24,803 nt of DNA from Bacteroidota bacterium (GTDB lineage: Bacteria > Bacteroidota > Bacteroidia > Flavobacteriales_F > PHOS-HE28): NCBI GenBank assembly GCA_963169595.1, contig CAUJFM010000354.1, positions 1 to 24,803 of the forward strand, given 5' to 3'. The notes beneath the pieces were generated by a model. That model ran no database searches. It worked only from the letters and a program-made list of their open reading frames with translations, and had not been told where the DNA came from. The position numbers and the translations under genes are program-made. Below are positions 14,123 to 21,456 of the stretch, piece after piece (position 1 is the stretch's first letter; each line of letters starts with the position of its first letter).

Positions 14123-15006
14123 ACCATGTAGGCCTGCGGGTCCACGGGCTCGCCCTTGTGCCAGAGCTCCAGGTGCAGGTGCGGCCCGGTGGTGAGCTCA
14201 CCGCTGTTCCCTACGATGGCGATGGCCTCCCCGGCCTTCACGCGGTCGCCGATCTGCTTGAGGAGCACACTGTTGTGCTTATACACGCTCACCAGGTCGT
14301 TGGTATGCTGCACCTGCAGCACATGGCCATCGTTGGAGGTCCAGCCGGCGAAGACGACCGTCCCGGCCTGGCAGGCCTTCACGGCGGCATCGGCCTGGGA
14401 AACGATGTCGATGCCAAAATGGCCCTGGGTACGGTCGAAGGTGCTGGTGACCACGCCGCGGAGCGGTGGGAAGAAGATCATGCCGGCGAGGTCGCGCACC
14501 GCCCCGGCCGGCCGGCCCTCCTGCAGGTCGTAGGCCTCCTCCTGGGCCAGACGCGAGCGCAGCAGGCTGTCCCGAAGGCCCGGCGCCAGGTCCGATGCAC
14601 CGGGCACCGTGGTGAGCGGAACGCTGAGCTGGGCACTGTCGGCAGGCAGTTCACCGCGCAGCACCGCCCGCAGGTTGTTCAAGTACAGGTCGCGCACCCG
14701 CAGTTGGAGCTCGAGCGAATCGGCCTTGAGGGTGCTGCGGTAGGCGTTCAATTTGGTCTCCTGGTCGGCATAGCCGGGGATGTACCGCTTCAATGGGGTG
14801 AGCACGATGACCGCCGTGACCAGCAGGCCATGGAGCGTGAAGGCGCCGATGGCCACCAGCAGCACGTTCAGCCGGTTGAGGCGCACGCTGAAGCGCTCCT
14901 CGAAGGTGGTGTCGTCGATCATGACCACCCGGTATCTGCTGCGCAACTTCCGCAGCCATGCCGGGCGTCCACCACCCTTCGCCTTCGACCCAACCACCTT
15001 GGCCAT
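14113..15006 (-). CDS. M23-family (LytM) peptidoglycan endopeptidase, membrane anchored
   Basis: This 297-residue protein has one N-terminal membrane segment near residues 43-66 (LLVAIGAFTLHGLLVTAVIVL), a coiled periplasmic linker and a C-terminal LytM domain. The zinc ligands are visible: the HxxxD motif in GHFGIDIV and the HxH motif in TGPHLHLELW, with KHNSVLLKQIGDRVKAGEAIAIVGNSG between them. It should cleave peptidoglycan cross-links or act as an envelope scaffold. The ATG at 15006 (MAKVVGSKAKG) was preferred to longer upstream frames because those run into the divergent sprE promoter and coding region. It is divergent from sprE and upstream of the GH3 gene. Confidence 0.92.
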   Translation of the reverse strand: MAKVVGSKAKGGGRPAWLRKLRSRYRVVMIDDTTFEERFSVRLNRLNVLLVAIGAFTLHGLLVTAVIVLTPLKRYIPGYADQETKLNAYRSTLKADSLELQLRVRDLYLNNLRAVLRGELPADSAQLSVPLTTVPGASDLAPGLRDSLLRSRLAQEEAYDLQEGRPAGAVRDLAGMIFFPPLRGVVTSTFDRTQGHFGIDIVSQADAAVKACQAGTVVFAGWTSNDGHVLQVQHTNDLVSVYKHNSVLLKQIGDRVKAGEAIAIVGNSGELTTGPHLHLELWHKGEPVDPQAYMVFK

Positions 15007-15010
15007 GCCA

Positions 15011-15018
15011 CAAAGGTG
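15011..15018 (-). promoter_or_regulatory. Possible -7 box of the M23 peptidase gene
   Basis: The minus strand reads CACCTTTG, one base off TAnnTTTG, ending four bases before the ATG at 15006. A TTTC about 20 bases upstream could serve as a weak -33 element. The spacing implies a leaderless mRNA. Confidence 0.38.
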
Positions 15019-15042
15019 GCGATCCGTGGTGGGCGGATGAAA

Positions 15043-15050
15043 TATCTTCG
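15043..15050 (+). promoter_or_regulatory. Possible -7 box of the sprE/porW gene
   Basis: TATCTTCG, one base off TAnnTTTG, lies 29 bases before the GTG start at 15080. It shares the 73-bp divergent region with the M23 gene promoter. No convincing -33 element was found. Confidence 0.35.
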
Positions 15051-15079
15051 CCCGTTCGCAGTTATCCACACCGTACCCG

Positions 15080-17689
15080 GTGGCACACCTCCGTTCATAC
15101 CGCTCCCTGCTGCCGGGCCTGCTCGTGCTGCTGTTCATCTCCTGCTCCCAGGAGAAGGACGCCTTCCTGAACCGCACCTTCCACCGGCTCACCGCACGGG
15201 ACAACGGCTGGTTCAACGCCAACGAGAAGCTGAAGGAGGTGGTGACGGGCATCGAGGATGCGCATGTGGACAATTACGACGAGGTGCTGCCGCTCTTCGT
15301 TTACGGCACGGACGAACAGGCCAAGGCGGCGATCCCCGACCTGGAGAAGTGCATTGACAAGTGCTCCACGGTCATCGACCGCCACAGCATGGACATCAAG
15401 GGCAAGGAGCGGAACACCTGGATCGATGATGCGTGGTTCGTGATCGCCAAGAGCCACTTCTACAAGCGCAACTATTACGAGGCGGAGCGCGGCTTCGCCT
15501 ACATCGCCAAGCGCTACAAGGACGAGAACCGGCAGTGGGAAAGCCTGGTGTGGACCGCCCGCACGGCGATCGTGCTGGAGCAGTACGCCAAGGCGCAGAG
15601 CGCGCTGGACCAGTTGCAGGACATGAAGAAGCCGCCCAAGGACCTGGACGTGGCGGAGCTGAGCGCAGTGTATGCCGAACTGAACCTGAAGCGGGGGAAG
15701 ATCGATGACGCCATCATGCACCTGGAGCGGGCCGCGCCCAACGCCGAGCGCAAGCGCGACCGGGTGCGGTGGTCCTTCATCCTGGCCCAGCTCTACGAAG
15801 GGAAGGGCTATGAGGAGAAGGCCATCGCGCAGTACGGCCGGGTGATGAAGATGTCGCCCCCGTACGAGATGGCCTTCCATGCGCAGATCTTCCAGGCGCT
15901 GGCCTTCAACAAGGGCGACAGCAAAGCCCTGCGCCAGAAGCTGAACCGCATGTTGAAGGACCAGAAGCACGTGGACCACTTCGACATGATCCACTACGCG
16001 CTGGCCGAGCTGGACCTGAAGGAACGCAAGAAGGAGGAGGCCATCGCCCACCTGAAGACGAGCACCCGGGTGAGCACCACGGACCAGCGCCAGAAGGCCA
16101 AGAGCTTCCTGCGCCTGGCGGACATCCGCTTCGAGGACCGCGACTACCGCGATGCACAACAGTATTACGACAGCACCAGCGCGCTGCTGGCCGAGGAGCA
16201 TGTGCGCTACGACGAGGTGGAGACCCGGGCCAAGGTGCTGGGCAAACTGGTGGAGCAGCTGGAGATCATTGAGCGGGAGGACAGCCTGCAGGCCTTGTCA
16301 TCCCTGAGCGAGGAGGACCTGGAGCGGAAGATCCGGGACATCATCAAGGACCGGGAAAAGGCCGAGGAGGAACGTGCCCGCGCCGAGGAGCTGGCCCGTT
16401 CCACCGAGGTGCCCGCCACAGCCCCGCGCCCTGCAGGCGTCGGTGGGCGTGGGGCCTGGTACTTCTACGACCCCCAGCAGATCGGGCGGGGCCTGACCAA
16501 CTTCCGCAAGAAATGGGGCAACCGTCCGCTGGAGGACAACTGGCGGCGCAAGGACAAGACCGTGGTGCTGGCCGACAAGCCGGAGGGCGAAGAGGGCGAG
16601 GAGGAAAAAGAGGGCGGCAAGGATACCGGGGAACCCTCGTGGAAGGACCCCTCCACCTACGGCAAGGACATTCCGCGCGACATCGAGGCCATGAACGCCT
16701 CCAACGCGCTGATCTGCGAAGCGCTCTACGTGAGCGGGATGATCTACAAGGAGCAGCTGAAGGACATCGACAACGCCATTGAGAGCTTCGAGGTGCTCAA
16801 CGGCCGGTTCGAGGATTGCCGGTACACCCCGGAAAGCCACTACCAGCTGTACCGCATCTACCTGGAGAAGGAAGCCAACGGCTGGGTGGACCTGATGGGC
16901 GGCAGCGGCTCGCAGACCTATGCTACCATCATCCTGGAGCGCTGGCCCGACTCGGAGTTCGCGCGGCTGGTGCGCGACCCCAACCTGATGATGGGCGATG
17001 AGGTGCGCCGCCGCGAGGAGGAGGCCGCCTACCGGGAGGCCTACCGCCTCTACCGGCAATATGCCTACAGCTCCGTGGTGGGGATGTGCGAACGCGTGAT
17101 CCGCGAGGAACCGCGGAACCACTTCCGCGCCAAGTACCTGATGCTGAGGGCCCTGGCCATGGGCGGCCTGCGCGACATGAACGGCTTCCGCACCGCCCTG
17201 CAGGATGTGAAGACCCAGTTCGCCGGCACCGAGGAGGCCAAGGCGGCGGACGACCTGCTGGCCGCGTTGGATGGGGCCGGCGGGGGCAAGTCGGCCCCCA
17301 CCCCACCCGCTGGTCCGGCCTACACGATGGACAATGGCCAGCACTACTACATGGTGGTGTTCCCCAACGCCGGCACCAACATGGCCACGATCAAGGCCCG
17401 GCTGTCCGACTTCAACCGCACCTACATGCCCGGCACCACGCTGGACGTGACCAACAGCTTCCTGGACACCGACCGGCAGGTGGTGCTGATGCAGCCGCTG
17501 CCCAGCAAGGCCCTGGCCATGGAGCTGCACAACCTCTTCACCACGGACCGCACGAACCTGGCAGGCATCAACGACAAAGGGTACCCCGCCTTCCCCATCA
17601 CCCCGGCCAATTACACCCTGTTGTACAAGACGAAGGACGTGGACGGCTACCTGCAGTTCTTCCAGCAGAATTACCTTGGCCGTCAGTAG
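15080..17689 (+). CDS. porW: SprE/PorW-like TPR lipoprotein of type IX secretion and gliding
   Basis: This 869-residue lipoprotein starts at GTG 15080, with signal peptide and lipobox LLFISC (Cys22). The segment after the Cys (KDAFLNRTFHRLTARDNGWFNANEKLKEV...DNYDEVLPLF...IDRHSMDIKGKERNTWIDDAWFVIAKSHFYKRNYYEAERGFAYIAKRYK) is the hallmark N-terminus of SprE/PorW. TPR-like helical repeats fill about 90-410. A very acidic/charged region (about 400-540, with EGEEGEEEKEGG) follows, then more TPR repeats and a C-terminal domain of about 120 residues. In Bacteroidota this outer-membrane-associated protein supports T9SS function and gliding motility. Length is normal for the family. No other T9SS core genes are in the window. 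It is divergent from the M23 gene and precedes the bactofilin gene. Confidence 0.88.
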   Translation: MAHLRSYRSLLPGLLVLLFISCSQEKDAFLNRTFHRLTARDNGWFNANEKLKEVVTGIEDAHVDNYDEVLPLFVYGTDEQAKAAIPDLEKCIDKCSTVIDRHSMDIKGKERNTWIDDAWFVIAKSHFYKRNYYEAERGFAYIAKRYKDENRQWESLVWTARTAIVLEQYAKAQSALDQLQDMKKPPKDLDVAELSAVYAELNLKRGKIDDAIMHLERAAPNAERKRDRVRWSFILAQLYEGKGYEEKAIAQYGRVMKMSPPYEMAFHAQIFQALAFNKGDSKALRQKLNRMLKDQKHVDHFDMIHYALAELDLKERKKEEAIAHLKTSTRVSTTDQRQKAKSFLRLADIRFEDRDYRDAQQYYDSTSALLAEEHVRYDEVETRAKVLGKLVEQLEIIEREDSLQALSSLSEEDLERKIRDIIKDREKAEEERARAEELARSTEVPATAPRPAGVGGRGAWYFYDPQQIGRGLTNFRKKWGNRPLEDNWRRKDKTVVLADKPEGEEGEEEKEGGKDTGEPSWKDPSTYGKDIPRDIEAMNASNALICEALYVSGMIYKEQLKDIDNAIESFEVLNGRFEDCRYTPESHYQLYRIYLEKEANGWVDLMGGSGSQTYATIILERWPDSEFARLVRDPNLMMGDEVRRREEEAAYREAYRLYRQYAYSSVVGMCERVIREEPRNHFRAKYLMLRALAMGGLRDMNGFRTALQDVKTQFAGTEEAKAADDLLAALDGAGGGKSAPTPPAGPAYTMDNGQHYYMVVFPNAGTNMATIKARLSDFNRTYMPGTTLDVTNSFLDTDRQVVLMQPLPSKALAMELHNLFTTDRTNLAGINDKGYPAFPITPANYTLLYKTKDVDGYLQFFQQNYLGRQ

Positions 17690-17708
17690 GATAAGTGCCT
17701 CATCCGGC

Positions 17709-17716
17709 TATCTTTG
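17709..17716 (+). promoter_or_regulatory. Promoter -7 box of the bactofilin/AtpZ operon
   Basis: TATCTTTG matches TAnnTTTG exactly and lies 34 bases before the bactofilin ATG at 17751, giving a leader of about 30 nt. It sits in the 61-bp gap after the sprE stop, marking a new transcription unit. A -33 element is not obvious. Confidence 0.5.
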
Positions 17717-17750
17717 TCCGGAACCCAGTTGAACCCATAGCCCAGGGACC

Positions 17751-18203
17751 ATGTTCCGAAGCGAAAAACCCGCCGCCCCCATGAACAAGCCTGCAGAGCC
17801 CGTCAGCCCCGGCAAGATCAACAGCATCATGGAGGGCACCTCCATCGTGGGCGAGGTCAATTCGGATAGCAACATCCGCATCGACGGCCGCATCAAGGGC
17901 ACGGTGACGGCCAAGGGCCGCGTGATCGTGGGCCAGAGCGGGGTGATCGAGGGTGAAGTGGTGTGCCAGAGCGCGGATGTGGAAGGCACCGTGCTGGGCC
18001 GCGTGAACTGCCAGGACCTGTTGAGCCTGAAGGCCACGGCCAAGTTGCAGGGCGACATCAACACCAAGAAGCTGGCCATCGAGCCGGGAGCTGTCTTCAC
18101 CGGCAACTGCAGCATGGCCGGCGGTGTGGTGAAGGAGATGGACCCCGCCCGCCTGCGCAGCGAGAACGCCCAGCGCCCGGAGCCCGCACAGGCCGCCCGC
18201 TGA
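17751..18203 (+). CDS. Bactofilin family (polymer-forming cytoskeletal) protein
   Basis: This 150-residue protein has a short disordered N-terminus, a central right-handed beta-helix core (about 22-125: INSIMEGTSIVGEVNSDSNIRIDGRIKGTVTAKGRVIVGQSGVIEGEV...) and a Pro/Ala-rich tail. Bactofilins self-assemble without nucleotide into filaments that organise cell-wall enzymes and envelope structures. The gene begins the cluster that leads into the ATP synthase operon, a placement usual in Bacteroidota. The next gene starts 3 bp downstream, so they are co-transcribed. The nearby M23 peptidase gene is a possible functional partner by analogy with other bacteria; this is inference only. Confidence 0.93.
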   Translation: MFRSEKPAAPMNKPAEPVSPGKINSIMEGTSIVGEVNSDSNIRIDGRIKGTVTAKGRVIVGQSGVIEGEVVCQSADVEGTVLGRVNCQDLLSLKATAKLQGDINTKKLAIEPGAVFTGNCSMAGGVVKEMDPARLRSENAQRPEPAQAAR

Positions 18204-18206
18204 TCC

Positions 18207-18608
18207 ATGTCCGCCACGGCCCGGGGCCAAAGGACCTTCCTGCTGCCCGTGATCCTCTTCGCTGCGGTCTGCGCCGCGGTGATGTTCCTGACCCTTCGGT
18301 TCGCGGAACTTCCCGCATCCGGCCTGTTCTGGGGCATGCTGGCGTGGTTCACTGTGCTGACCCTGGTGCTGCATGCCTGGCAGGAAGGCGGCCAGGGCGT
18401 TGACCCCAAGATCTTCGTACGTCGCTTCATGGCCGGACTGGTCATCAAGATGATGCTCTCGCTGCTGGCGCTGGTGGTGCTGCTGGTGGTGCTCCCGAAG
18501 GAGCGCCTCGTGCCGGCCGCCATCACCTTCGTGCTCCTGTACCTCGCCTTCCTGGGCTTCAGCACCGCGCGCTCCGTGGGGTTGATGCGCCGCAACGCCC
18601 GGCCATGA
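18207..18608 (+). CDS. Small four-helix membrane protein, AtpI-like position
   Basis: This 133-residue protein has about four hydrophobic segments (roughly 12-30, 35-52, 72-94, 100-122) and basic loops. It has no enzyme motif I recognise. It sits 3 bp after bactofilin and overlaps atpZ by ATGA, and many Bacteroidota carry a similar small membrane gene just before atpB. By position and topology it may be an AtpI-like assembly or Mg2+/Ca2+ factor for the ATP synthase. That function is inferred from location, not from sequence motifs. Confidence 0.72.
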   Translation: MSATARGQRTFLLPVILFAAVCAAVMFLTLRFAELPASGLFWGMLAWFTVLTLVLHAWQEGGQGVDPKIFVRRFMAGLVIKMMLSLLALVVLLVVLPKERLVPAAITFVLLYLAFLGFSTARSVGLMRRNARP

Positions 18609-18832
18609 GCCCGGCCCCGGACCCCCGGAAGGCCCGCGACCAGTACGCCGGCTATCTCCGGTACACGGGGCTGGGACTTACCATGGTGGGCATCATCCTG
18701 GCCTTCACCTACGCGGGCTGGTGGCTGGACCAGTGGCTGGCCTGGCGCTTCCCCCTGTTCACCATCCTGCTGGCCCTGCTGGGGGTGACGGGTGCCATGA
18801 TCCACCTGTTCAGGGAAACGGGGAAGCGGTAG
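18605..18832 (+). CDS. AtpZ/AtpI family protein
   Basis: This 75-residue protein has two membrane helices (about 20-40 and 46-66). The pattern YLRYTGLGLTMVGIILAFTYAGWWLDQWL...FPLFTILLALLGVTGAMIHLFRE is typical of AtpZ, which is encoded ahead of F0F1 genes and is linked to assembly of the c-ring or divalent cation supply. Its start overlaps the preceding membrane-protein gene by ATGA. It ends 81 bp before the atpB start, and a separate promoter lies in that gap. Confidence 0.85.
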   Translation: MSPAPDPRKARDQYAGYLRYTGLGLTMVGIILAFTYAGWWLDQWLAWRFPLFTILLALLGVTGAMIHLFRETGKR

Positions 18833-18867
18833 TCAACCGCGGAATTTTCCTATTCGATCGTGAGTTC

Positions 18868-18875
18868 TACCTTTG
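18868..18875 (+). promoter_or_regulatory. Promoter -7 box of the atpBEFHAG operon
   Basis: TACCTTTG fits TAnnTTTG, with a TTTTCC stretch at 18845-18850 about 17-19 bases upstream in the -33 position. The atpB ATG is 38 bases downstream. It allows the main ATP synthase genes to be expressed apart from bactofilin and AtpZ. Confidence 0.55.
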
Positions 18876-18913
18876 CGCCCGCATTGCGGGGGGTATCACC
18901 CTGCTTGAACGTG

Positions 18914-20077
18914 ATGAAAGCCTTGATCCGCGCCACCTTCCTTGTGTTCAGCGTGTTGTTCGCGGGGGTGGCGATGGCGCAGCACGAAGGCCACGACCAC
19001 GCCACCGACAGTGCCCATGCCACCACGTCGAGCGATGCGCAGCTCGCCGCCGAGGACGTGAACGAGGTGCACGCCACCACGCACGGTGACGAGGGCCACG
19101 CCAAGTTCAATCCGGGGGAGATGATCATGGGCCACGTGACGGACGAGCACGGCTGGCACCTGTGGGGCCACACCTCCCTCCCGCTCCCCATCATCATCTA
19201 CAACACCGAGCGCGGCCTGAGCGTGTTCAGCAGCGCGCACTTCGACCACGGGCACAAGACCTACGGCGGCTACATGCTGCACGAGGGCAAGGTGGTGGCC
19301 ACCACGGCCGCCGATGGCACCGATGTGCACGCCGCCACCATCGACGAGGCGCTGACCGCGGCCACCTGGGACGTGAGCATCACCAAGAACGTGCTGGGCA
19401 TGCTGGTGAGCATCGTGCTGATGCTGGTGATCTTCATGAGCGCCTCCACCCACTACCGCACGAACGGTGTGGGCGCCCCGAAGGGTGTGGCCCGCTTCGT
19501 GGAGCCGATCATCCTCTTCGTGCGCGATGATGTGGCCAAGGCCAACATCGGTCCGCACTACGCGCGCTTCATGCCCTTCCTGCTCACGGTCTTCTTCTTC
19601 ATCCTCATCAACAACCTGATGGGGCTGATCCCGATCTTCCCCTTCGGCGCCAACGTGAGCGGCAGCATCTCGGTGACCTTCGCCCTGGCGGCCATCACCT
19701 TCATCCTGACCCTGATCCACGGCAACCGCCACTACTGGGGCCACATCCTGGCGATGCCGGGCGTGCCCAAGCCGGTGCTGCTGATCCTCACCCCGGTGGA
19801 GATCCTCGGGGTGTTCCTGCGGCCCTCCATCCTGATGATCCGTCTCTTCGCGAACATCACGGCGGGCCACATCATCGTGCTGAGCTTCTTCGCCCTCATC
19901 TTCATCTTCGGTGAGATCAACGCCGGGCTCGGCTGGGGCGTGAGCATCTTCAGCCTGCTCTTCACCGTGTTCATGACCATGCTGGAACTGCTCGTGGCCT
20001 TCATCCAGGCCTTCGTGTTCACCTTCCTGAGCGCGATGTACCTGGGTTCCGCCATCGAGGAGCCCCACCACCACTGA
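18914..20077 (+). CDS. atpB: F0F1 ATP synthase subunit a
   Basis: This encodes the membrane stator subunit that carries protons to and from the c-ring. From ATG 18914 it has 387 residues: a signal peptide (MKALIRATFLVFSVLFAGVAMA), a His-rich periplasmic segment (about 23-60, HEGHDHATDSAHATT...), then about six membrane helices. The essential Arg is R310 in LMIRLFANITAGH. The secreted, His-rich N-terminal extension is a Bacteroidota trait. An upstream in-frame GTG at 18860 was rejected because it would bury the signal peptide and lies before the promoter box. The gene ends 32 bp before atpE. Confidence 0.95.
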   Translation: MKALIRATFLVFSVLFAGVAMAQHEGHDHATDSAHATTSSDAQLAAEDVNEVHATTHGDEGHAKFNPGEMIMGHVTDEHGWHLWGHTSLPLPIIIYNTERGLSVFSSAHFDHGHKTYGGYMLHEGKVVATTAADGTDVHAATIDEALTAATWDVSITKNVLGMLVSIVLMLVIFMSASTHYRTNGVGAPKGVARFVEPIILFVRDDVAKANIGPHYARFMPFLLTVFFFILINNLMGLIPIFPFGANVSGSISVTFALAAITFILTLIHGNRHYWGHILAMPGVPKPVLLILTPVEILGVFLRPSILMIRLFANITAGHIIVLSFFALIFIFGEINAGLGWGVSIFSLLFTVFMTMLELLVAFIQAFVFTFLSAMYLGSAIEEPHHH

Positions 20078-20109
20078 GAACCATCCGCAAACCCAAACAA
20101 CCGTCAGAC

Positions 20110-20358
20110 ATGTTCCTCTCGATCCTCCTGGAAGCCGCAGCCAACGCCCACTTCGGTTTCGCCGCCATCGGTGCTGGCATCGCTGCTCTCGCCGCCGGCA
20201 TCGGCATCGGTCGCATCGGTGGTGACGCCATGCAGGCCATCGCCCGCCAGCCCGAGGCCACCAACGACATCCGCGCCAACATGATCCTGGCCGCCGCTCT
20301 GGTGGAAGGTGCCGCCATGTTCGGCATCGTCGTGGGCCTGCTCGCCATGGTGCTCTGA
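20110..20358 (+). CDS. atpE: F0F1 ATP synthase subunit c
   Basis: This 82-residue hairpin protein forms the rotor ring. Helix 1 has the Gly/Ala pattern GAGIAALAAGIGIG (21-34), the polar loop carries ARQPE (44-49), and helix 2 has the ion-carrying Glu E66 in AALVEGAAMFG. The Gln and Ser/Thr residues that mark Na+-binding c subunits are not seen, so proton coupling is more likely. Confidence 0.96.
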   Translation: MFLSILLEAAANAHFGFAAIGAGIAALAAGIGIGRIGGDAMQAIARQPEATNDIRANMILAAALVEGAAMFGIVVGLLAMVL

Positions 20359-20389
20359 GCCACGGCCGGTCGAAACCTGATCATTCCCC

Positions 20390-20887
20390 ATGCTGATCCA
20401 ATTCTCCTTCGGCCTCATCTTCTGGATGACGGTATCGTTCCTGGCGGTGCTGTTCATCCTGAAGAAGTTCGCGTGGAAACCCATCCTGGACACGCTCACC
20501 GAGCGTGAGAAGGGCATCGAGGACGCCCTGAGCGAGGCCCGCAAGGCCCGCGAGGAGATGGCCGCGCTGAACACGAAGAACGAGGAACTGATGCGTTCGG
20601 CGCGCGAAGAGCGCGAGGTGCTCCTGAAGGAGGCCCGCGACATCCGCGACCGCGAGATCGCGCAGGCCAAGGAGAAGGCCAAGGCCGAGGCTGACGCTCT
20701 GCTTGCCCGTGCCCGCACGGACATCCAGAATGAGAAGAACGCCGCCCTCACCGAGATGAAGAACCAGGTGGCCGAACTGAGCATCCTGGTGGCTGAGCAC
20801 ATCCTGCGGGAGAAGCTCGGTGATGCCGCCGCTCAGCGGGCCCTGGTGGACAAGGTGCTGACCGAGGCCGATCTGCGCAAGTCATGA
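20390..20887 (+). CDS. atpF: F0F1 ATP synthase subunit b
   Basis: This is the 165-residue peripheral-stalk subunit. It has one N-terminal membrane helix (about 7-25) with the FAWKPILDTLTEREKGIEDAL junction, then a long Ala/Glu/Lys/Arg-rich helix that forms the stalk dimer. Its last four bases (ATGA) overlap the atpH start, so the two are translationally coupled. Confidence 0.95.
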   Translation: MLIQFSFGLIFWMTVSFLAVLFILKKFAWKPILDTLTEREKGIEDALSEARKAREEMAALNTKNEELMRSAREEREVLLKEARDIRDREIAQAKEKAKAEADALLARARTDIQNEKNAALTEMKNQVAELSILVAEHILREKLGDAAAQRALVDKVLTEADLRKS

Positions 20888-21444
20888 ACATCGCCCCGGT
20901 CGCATACCGCTATGCCCGGTCCCTGATGGACCTCGCTTCGGAGCGCTCCGTAGTGGAGGCCGTGAACGAGGACATGGCACTGGTGGCCAACACTTGTGCG
21001 GGAAGCCAGGACCTGCGCGTGCTGTTGAACAGCCCGGTGGTGAAGGCCGACAAGAAGGAGAAGGTCCTCTCCCAGCTCTTCGCGGGCCGGGTGGGGGCCA
21101 TCACCAACAGCTTCATGGGGATCCTGGTGCGCAAGGGACGTGAATCGCTGCTGCCCCACGTGGCCGCCGCGTTCACCGAGCTCTACCGGCAGCACAAAGG
21201 CATCGTGATCGCCGAGGTGACCAGCGCTGTTGCGCTGAGCGAAGAGATGCGCCAGAAGGTGCGCAGCCTCGCCTCCGCCCAGCACCCCGGCAAGACCATT
21301 GAACTTTCGGAGAAGGTGGACCCCGCTCTGATCGGCGGTGTGAAGATCCGCATCGGCGACGAGCAGTATGACGGCACGGTTAGCCGCCGCCTGAGCGATC
21401 TGCGCCGCGAATTCTCCAAGAACCCGTACATCCCCGAGATCTAA
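20884..21444 (+). CDS. atpH: F0F1 ATP synthase subunit delta
   Basis: This 186-residue delta (OSCP-like) subunit joins the stalk to the top of F1. It has the family N-terminus VAYRYARSLMDLASE, the central NSPVVKADKKEKVLSQLF region and the C-terminal KVDPALIGGVKIRIGDEQYDGTVSRRLSDLRREF signature. It ends 12 bp before atpA. Confidence 0.96.
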   Translation: MNIAPVAYRYARSLMDLASERSVVEAVNEDMALVANTCAGSQDLRVLLNSPVVKADKKEKVLSQLFAGRVGAITNSFMGILVRKGRESLLPHVAAAFTELYRQHKGIVIAEVTSAVALSEEMRQKVRSLASAQHPGKTIELSEKVDPALIGGVKIRIGDEQYDGTVSRRLSDLRREFSKNPYIPEI

Positions 21445-21456
21445 AGCCCACAGGCC

